From: Pseudoalteromonas sp. XMcav2-N
GTDB taxonomy: Bacteria; Pseudomonadota; Gammaproteobacteria; Enterobacterales; Alteromonadaceae
Reading direction: 5' to 3'
NCBI RefSeq assembly: GCF_024124545.1
Contig: NZ_JAMXSF010000020.1
Location: 53,676 to 117,675 of the forward strand
Length of the DNA stretch: 64,000 nt
Shown: one piece after another, positions 61,301-64,000 of the stretch
How the letters are laid out: every line of letters starts with the position of its first letter
Numbering within the stretch: the stretch's first letter is position 1
Position numbers and translations under genes: made by a program
The notes under the pieces: model-generated
Seen by the model: the letters and a program-made list of their open reading frames with translations, nothing else
The model's database searches: none
Told to the model about the DNA's origin: nothing

Positions 61301-64000
61301 CGGTACGCAGCACATCATGACGCTTAATCACAAAGTTCAGCTCATCGATGAGCTGAACCAGCGGTTGTTGACCATCCAGCTCAAACGCCATAATACTGAC
61401 ATACGGGTCGTGCTGCTGGTTCATGGTATGGACAAACAGCACCCCTTCTTGCAACGGTGCCAGCGGGTACATATCCTGCACATTCGCCGCACCACCGGGT
61501 ATCTGAGTTATGATGGCATCAATACTGTTCTGTGTTAGCTCAATCAGGGGCAACATCTCAGGTGAGATGGCGTCAGCCTGCGCTGGAATACGGTTTTGCG
61601 GCACATTAAATTCAAACTCAACCTGTGGCTGTGCGTCGAGATGCGCGGCCATCGCACTCAGACTGCTGGCCTTAAACAGGGCCTGTGCCTGGCATTGATA
61701 GCCTAGCTGTTTCACCCGGGTCAACAGCTGCATCACCAACAAAGAATGGCCACCCAGTGCGAAGAAATTCGCATCACGACCGATTTGCTCAATGGGCAGG
61801 TTAAGTACATCAGCCCAAATTGCCGCAAGCGTGCACTCAGTGTCGCTCTGCGGCGGCACATAGTCGCCGTTTAAATCTGCCTGCTCCGGTGCAGGCAGCG
61901 CCTTGCGGTCAATTTTGCCATTTGGTGTCTGTGGCCACTCATCAATCACGACAAAGCTGTTCGGTACCATGTACTCGGCCAGTGACTGACTCAATTTGGT
62001 GACAATCGATTCAGTCAATGCCTGCTTTGCCGTATCCGGTTGCTTGGTACACGGTTTAACGTAAGCCACCAGACGCTGGTTGCCCTGCGGATCTGACAAC
62101 GCCATTACCAGTGCCGAATCCACTTCACTATGCTCACCAATATGATATTCAATCTCGCCCAGCTCGATGCGCAGGCCGCGAATTTTCACCTGATGGTCCA
62201 TCCGACCCATATATTCTATGGTGCCGTCATTACTAAAACGCACCAGATCGCCGGTTTTATATAGTCGTGCGCTTGGTAACTCATCTTTAAACGGGTTGTC
62301 GATAAAGCGCTCGGCCGTCAGCTCAGGACGGTTATGATAACCACGCGCCAGACCTTCGCCGCCAATGTGCAATTCACCGCAGGCACCTTGTGGCAGCAAG
62401 TTGAGGGCTTCATCCAGGATCACTAGCTGAATGTTCTGAATGGGTTTACCAATCGGCACGCTGCTGTCGTATGGCTGAGTGCAATCCCAGTAACTGACAT
62501 CGATGGCTGCTTCAGTGGGGCCATACAGATTATGTAGTTGTGCTTTTGGCAAACAAGCTCTGAACTGTTCAACATGGCCTATTTGCAGCGCTTCACCACT
62601 ACAGAAAACCTGGTTGATGGACGTGCAACGAGCTAGGTCGCCATGCTCCAGCATCACCCCCAGCATAGAGGGGACAAAGTGCAATTTGGTGATCCCGGTC
62701 GCGACTATCAGCTCACTGAGGTATTCCGGCTCTTTATGACCGCCCGGTTTTGCAATCACCAGCTCCGCGCCTTTGAGCATAGGCCAGACGAATTCCCACA
62801 CGGAGACATCAAAGCTGTAGGGGGTCTTTTGCAGAATTCGGTCGTCCGGGCCACAGCCATATTCGTTGTCCATCCAGTCGATGCGATTATGCAGTGCCTG
62901 ATGCTCGACCAGCACGCCTTTTGGCAGCCCGGTGGAGCCCGAAGTGTAAATGGTATAGGCCAGGTTGTGCGCACTCAGACCTATGTCGTTTACCGCAATA
63001 TTGGTATCCGGATAGGCGTTATAATCGAACTCATCCAGTCGGGTAATACTGGCTTCGCCAAGACTGACTCGCCCCGCAATCTCAGTGGTACTCAACACTA
63101 CCGTGGCATTAGCATCCTCCACCAGATAGCTCAGGCGCGCTGGTGGCAGCTCGGGGTCCAGTGGCACATAAGACCCGCCGGCTTTGAGAATACCCCAAAT
63201 CCCGATCACCATTTCCAGCGAGCGCTCAACACATAAACCCACTAACGAATCCGGCCCGACGTTGTGCTCTGCACGCAGATAATGGGCCAGCTGGTTGGCT
63301 TTGGCATTTAATTCACCATAACTCAGGGTCTGCTCACCAAAGCGCAGGGCAACCTGCTCCGGCGTTGCCGCTGCCTGCTGTTCAAACAGCTCGTGGATAC
63401 ACAGCTCACGCGGGTAATCCAGCGCGGTGTCATTCCAGCTGTGCAATTGCTGTTGGCGCTCCGCATCATCCAGCACACACAAACTCTGTACTGCAGTGCT
63501 GCTCTGGCTGTCCAGTAAATCCAACACCTGAGTCAGGGTCACTTGCAGATACTGTGCTATGCGCGCCGCCGGGGCACGTTTATCTACCTGAAGCTCAAAG
63601 CCAAAGCCATCACCGAAATCATCCACCGAGAGGTTAAACGGATAGTTGGTGCGCTCTTCACTGGCAATCACCTTGAATCCGGCATCCTGCTCCAGCTGCG
63701 ACTCCTCTGTTGCCGAGTGGCGATAGTTCAGCATCGCGCTGAACAGGGGCAGCTGACCACTTACGCCGCTACAGCGCTGCGCCTCGGCCAGTGACACCTG
63801 CTCGTAGGGCATCAAAGCACGCAGGTCGTCGTTAATTTGTGCCAGCAAGCTCATCGCATCCTGCCCGCTCAGCGACACCCGCAGCGGCAGCGTATTGATC
63901 ATCATGCCCATCAGCTGGCTGCTCAGGCCATCATCGCTCATACGACCCGATAACACAGTACCAAATACCACCTCCGACTGACCGCTACACACGCCCAGCA
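58308..64000 (-). CDS. Non-ribosomal peptide synthetase, N-terminus outside window (Ser and Val modules)
   Basis: The frame is open to the window edge; the GTG at 63992 is an internal valine codon, not a start. Visible domains from residue 1 of the visible part: the C-terminal half of a condensation domain (about 1-195), A (core motif near 347), T near 740 (GGHSLL), C about 800-1220 (HHLITDH near 972), A (near 1434) and T near 1829 (GGHSLL). Pockets by eye: D-V-W-H-F-S-L-I-D, matching the serine code; D-A-L-W-L-G-G-T-F, matching the valine code. The protein ends soon after the last carrier with an acidic tail (DDSDIDEDEEVLEI) and no thioesterase, reductase or E domain. No further synthetase gene follows leftward in the window. 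The release step must be supplied elsewhere, or this is not the last subunit. Confidence 0.95.
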   Translation of the reverse strand, partial: LGVCSGQSEVVFGTVLSGRMSDDGLSSQLMGMMINTLPLRVSLSGQDAMSLLAQINDDLRALMPYEQVSLAEAQRCSGVSGQLPLFSAMLNYRHSATEESQLEQDAGFKVIASEERTNYPFNLSVDDFGDGFGFELQVDKRAPAARIAQYLQVTLTQVLDLLDSQSSTAVQSLCVLDDAERQQQLHSWNDTALDYPRELCIHELFEQQAAATPEQVALRFGEQTLSYGELNAKANQLAHYLRAEHNVGPDSLVGLCVERSLEMVIGIWGILKAGGSYVPLDPELPPARLSYLVEDANATVVLSTTEIAGRVSLGEASITRLDEFDYNAYPDTNIAVNDIGLSAHNLAYTIYTSGSTGLPKGVLVEHQALHNRIDWMDNEYGCGPDDRILQKTPYSFDVSVWEFVWPMLKGAELVIAKPGGHKEPEYLSELIVATGITKLHFVPSMLGVMLEHGDLARCTSINQVFCSGEALQIGHVEQFRACLPKAQLHNLYGPTEAAIDVSYWDCTQPYDSSVPIGKPIQNIQLVILDEALNLLPQGACGELHIGGEGLARGYHNRPELTAERFIDNPFKDELPSARLYKTGDLVRFSNDGTIEYMGRMDHQVKIRGLRIELGEIEYHIGEHSEVDSALVMALSDPQGNQRLVAYVKPCTKQPDTAKQALTESIVTKLSQSLAEYMVPNSFVVIDEWPQTPNGKIDRKALPAPEQADLNGDYVPPQSDTECTLAAIWADVLNLPIEQIGRDANFFALGGHSLLVMQLLTRVKQLGYQCQAQALFKASSLSAMAAHLDAQPQVEFEFNVPQNRIPAQADAISPEMLPLIELTQNSIDAIITQIPGGAANVQDMYPLAPLQEGVLFVHTMNQQHDPYVSIMAFELDGQQPLVQLIDELNFVIKRHDVLRTAIFWRGREQAVQVVLREAELPVTMLSLEPGKVKAQFEEYVANASHGFDLESAPLIQLMVSPQDQQGKVYALLKFHHLITDHVSLEILLAELSAENKADLPAPLPYREFIARSMAQSAKLNTAEFFSAQLGDIDTPTLPFGLAQVTGKGNAVAECATELSPALSQQIRALSRRLQCSPAALFHLAWAQVLSAGTGRDEVVFGTVMSGRMNAMPGIERMMGMLINTLPLKVKLGQQSAQTALHEVNEALQSLLPYEQVSLAEAQSHSAISGNTPLFSAILNYRHTEQSQPSPEASATLLSTRERTNYPFDLSVNDLGEQASFTLDFQIDQSIEATRIAASMDTALRSLVEALESNSTQPVATLAVIPATEQAQQSAWQSSAANYPRTACIHTLFEQQAAANPQQIAVQLNEQVLSYGELNARANQLARYLRDEYQISAGSLVGLCLGRSLELMVATLAILKAGGAYVPLDPSYPESRLAYMLEDTQLSVVLTGKAEHDVLAFSPVAKVTLDENNALWADLSTENLDYPEGLTAQSLAYVIYTSGSTGTPKGVMTPHRAVNRLVCDPNFMTLNSETVFLQSANIAFDAATLEIWGPLLNGGRCVLYPDAYLSLAGINKVLETRGITAMWLTSGLFTEWSKACTDLSTGPLALQHVLAGGDVLNPQAVMAVQAALPNVTVINGYGPTENTTFTCCYPVPAKQDISTGVPIGRGVQGDQILILSPQGRKVSNTVVGELCVGGDGLALGYLNQPELSKARFIDNPYAAEPDQPAHLYLTGDLVRFNAEGLIEYVGRVDDQIKIRGFRVELGEIENALNADERVAQSLVTVNKEKGVIVAYVEPVSEAHQDTLTAQLMASVSASLPPYMVPSAWKLVDTWPLTANGKIDRKALPEVALTALADEYIAPQNELEQQLVGIVARLLGVDAGDISMSANFFDLGGHSLLMMRLLSEVNTHWQVELSVGDVFECQYLAQVAELIHSEVALLSAFDDSDIDEDEEVLEI

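Noticed and set aside
63990..63992. GTG start for the right-hand NRPS
   Set aside because: The frame stays open to the edge with condensation-domain sequence, so this is an internal valine codon.

Overview
The window looks like a chromosome segment from a marine gammaproteobacterium, most likely a pigmented Pseudoalteromonas. This is inferred from gene content: a GlyGly-CTERM secreted protein, a CadC-like regulator, secreted M11-like, M13 and S41 peptidases, an aryl-polyene/NRPS locus of the kind known from alterochromide producers, and balanced base composition. No rRNA, tRNA, integrase or insertion sequence was recognised.

Layout. (1) 1-4.6 kb: end of an NRPS locus that continues to the left; the last gene is a C-A-T-C synthetase with no thioesterase. 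(2) 4.6-17.1 kb: accessory genes. These are an MFS exporter and a VOC-fold protein whose promoters both carry a SoxR/MerR-type dyad with a 19-bp spacer, an S41 peptidase, a large GlyGly-CTERM surface protein, a CadC-like regulator, an M11-like secreted metalloprotease, a DUF2141 lipoprotein and a DUF2807-like secreted protein. An AT-rich gene-free stretch of 1.3 kb lies at 15.1-16.4 kb. (3) 17.3-44.2 kb: one co-directional operon of 13 genes, the centrepiece. It has a tyrosine-type ammonia lyase, a free ACP, two dehydratases (MaoC and FabZ types), an ACP fused to an adenylating ligase, a ketosynthase fused to a chain-length-factor-like half, an ABC exporter pair, three SDR proteins (one lacking its catalytic residues), a type II thioesterase and a 5104-residue NRPS of four modules (C-A-T, C-A-T, C-A-T-E, C-A-T-E). 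(4) 44.2-58.3 kb: mostly ordinary genes, including a lipoprotein, an M13 peptidase, tandem duplicated outer-membrane barrel genes, a lipin/HAD-like secreted protein, a diguanylate cyclase, a QorB/LysR/DoxX group, and an intergenic region with a lone type I-C-like CRISPR repeat. (5) 58.3-64 kb: a minus-strand NRPS, cut by the window end, with readable Ser and Val modules and no thioesterase.

How the central operon probably works (inference): the lyase converts tyrosine to p-coumarate; the ACP-ligase activates it and loads it on a carrier; KS/CLF, KR and the two dehydratases extend it into an aryl polyene; the starter C domain of the NRPS joins this acyl chain to a peptide. The specificity pockets read as Tyr/Phe-like, Val/Ile-like, Thr-like (uncertain) and unassigned, with D-configuration expected at positions 3 and 4. 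The chain ends on a T-E didomain with no thioesterase, so release or hand-over to another synthetase is unexplained. The gene set resembles the published alterochromide pathway, but the pockets do not fit that peptide as I remember it and no halogenase is present here, so the product may be undescribed.
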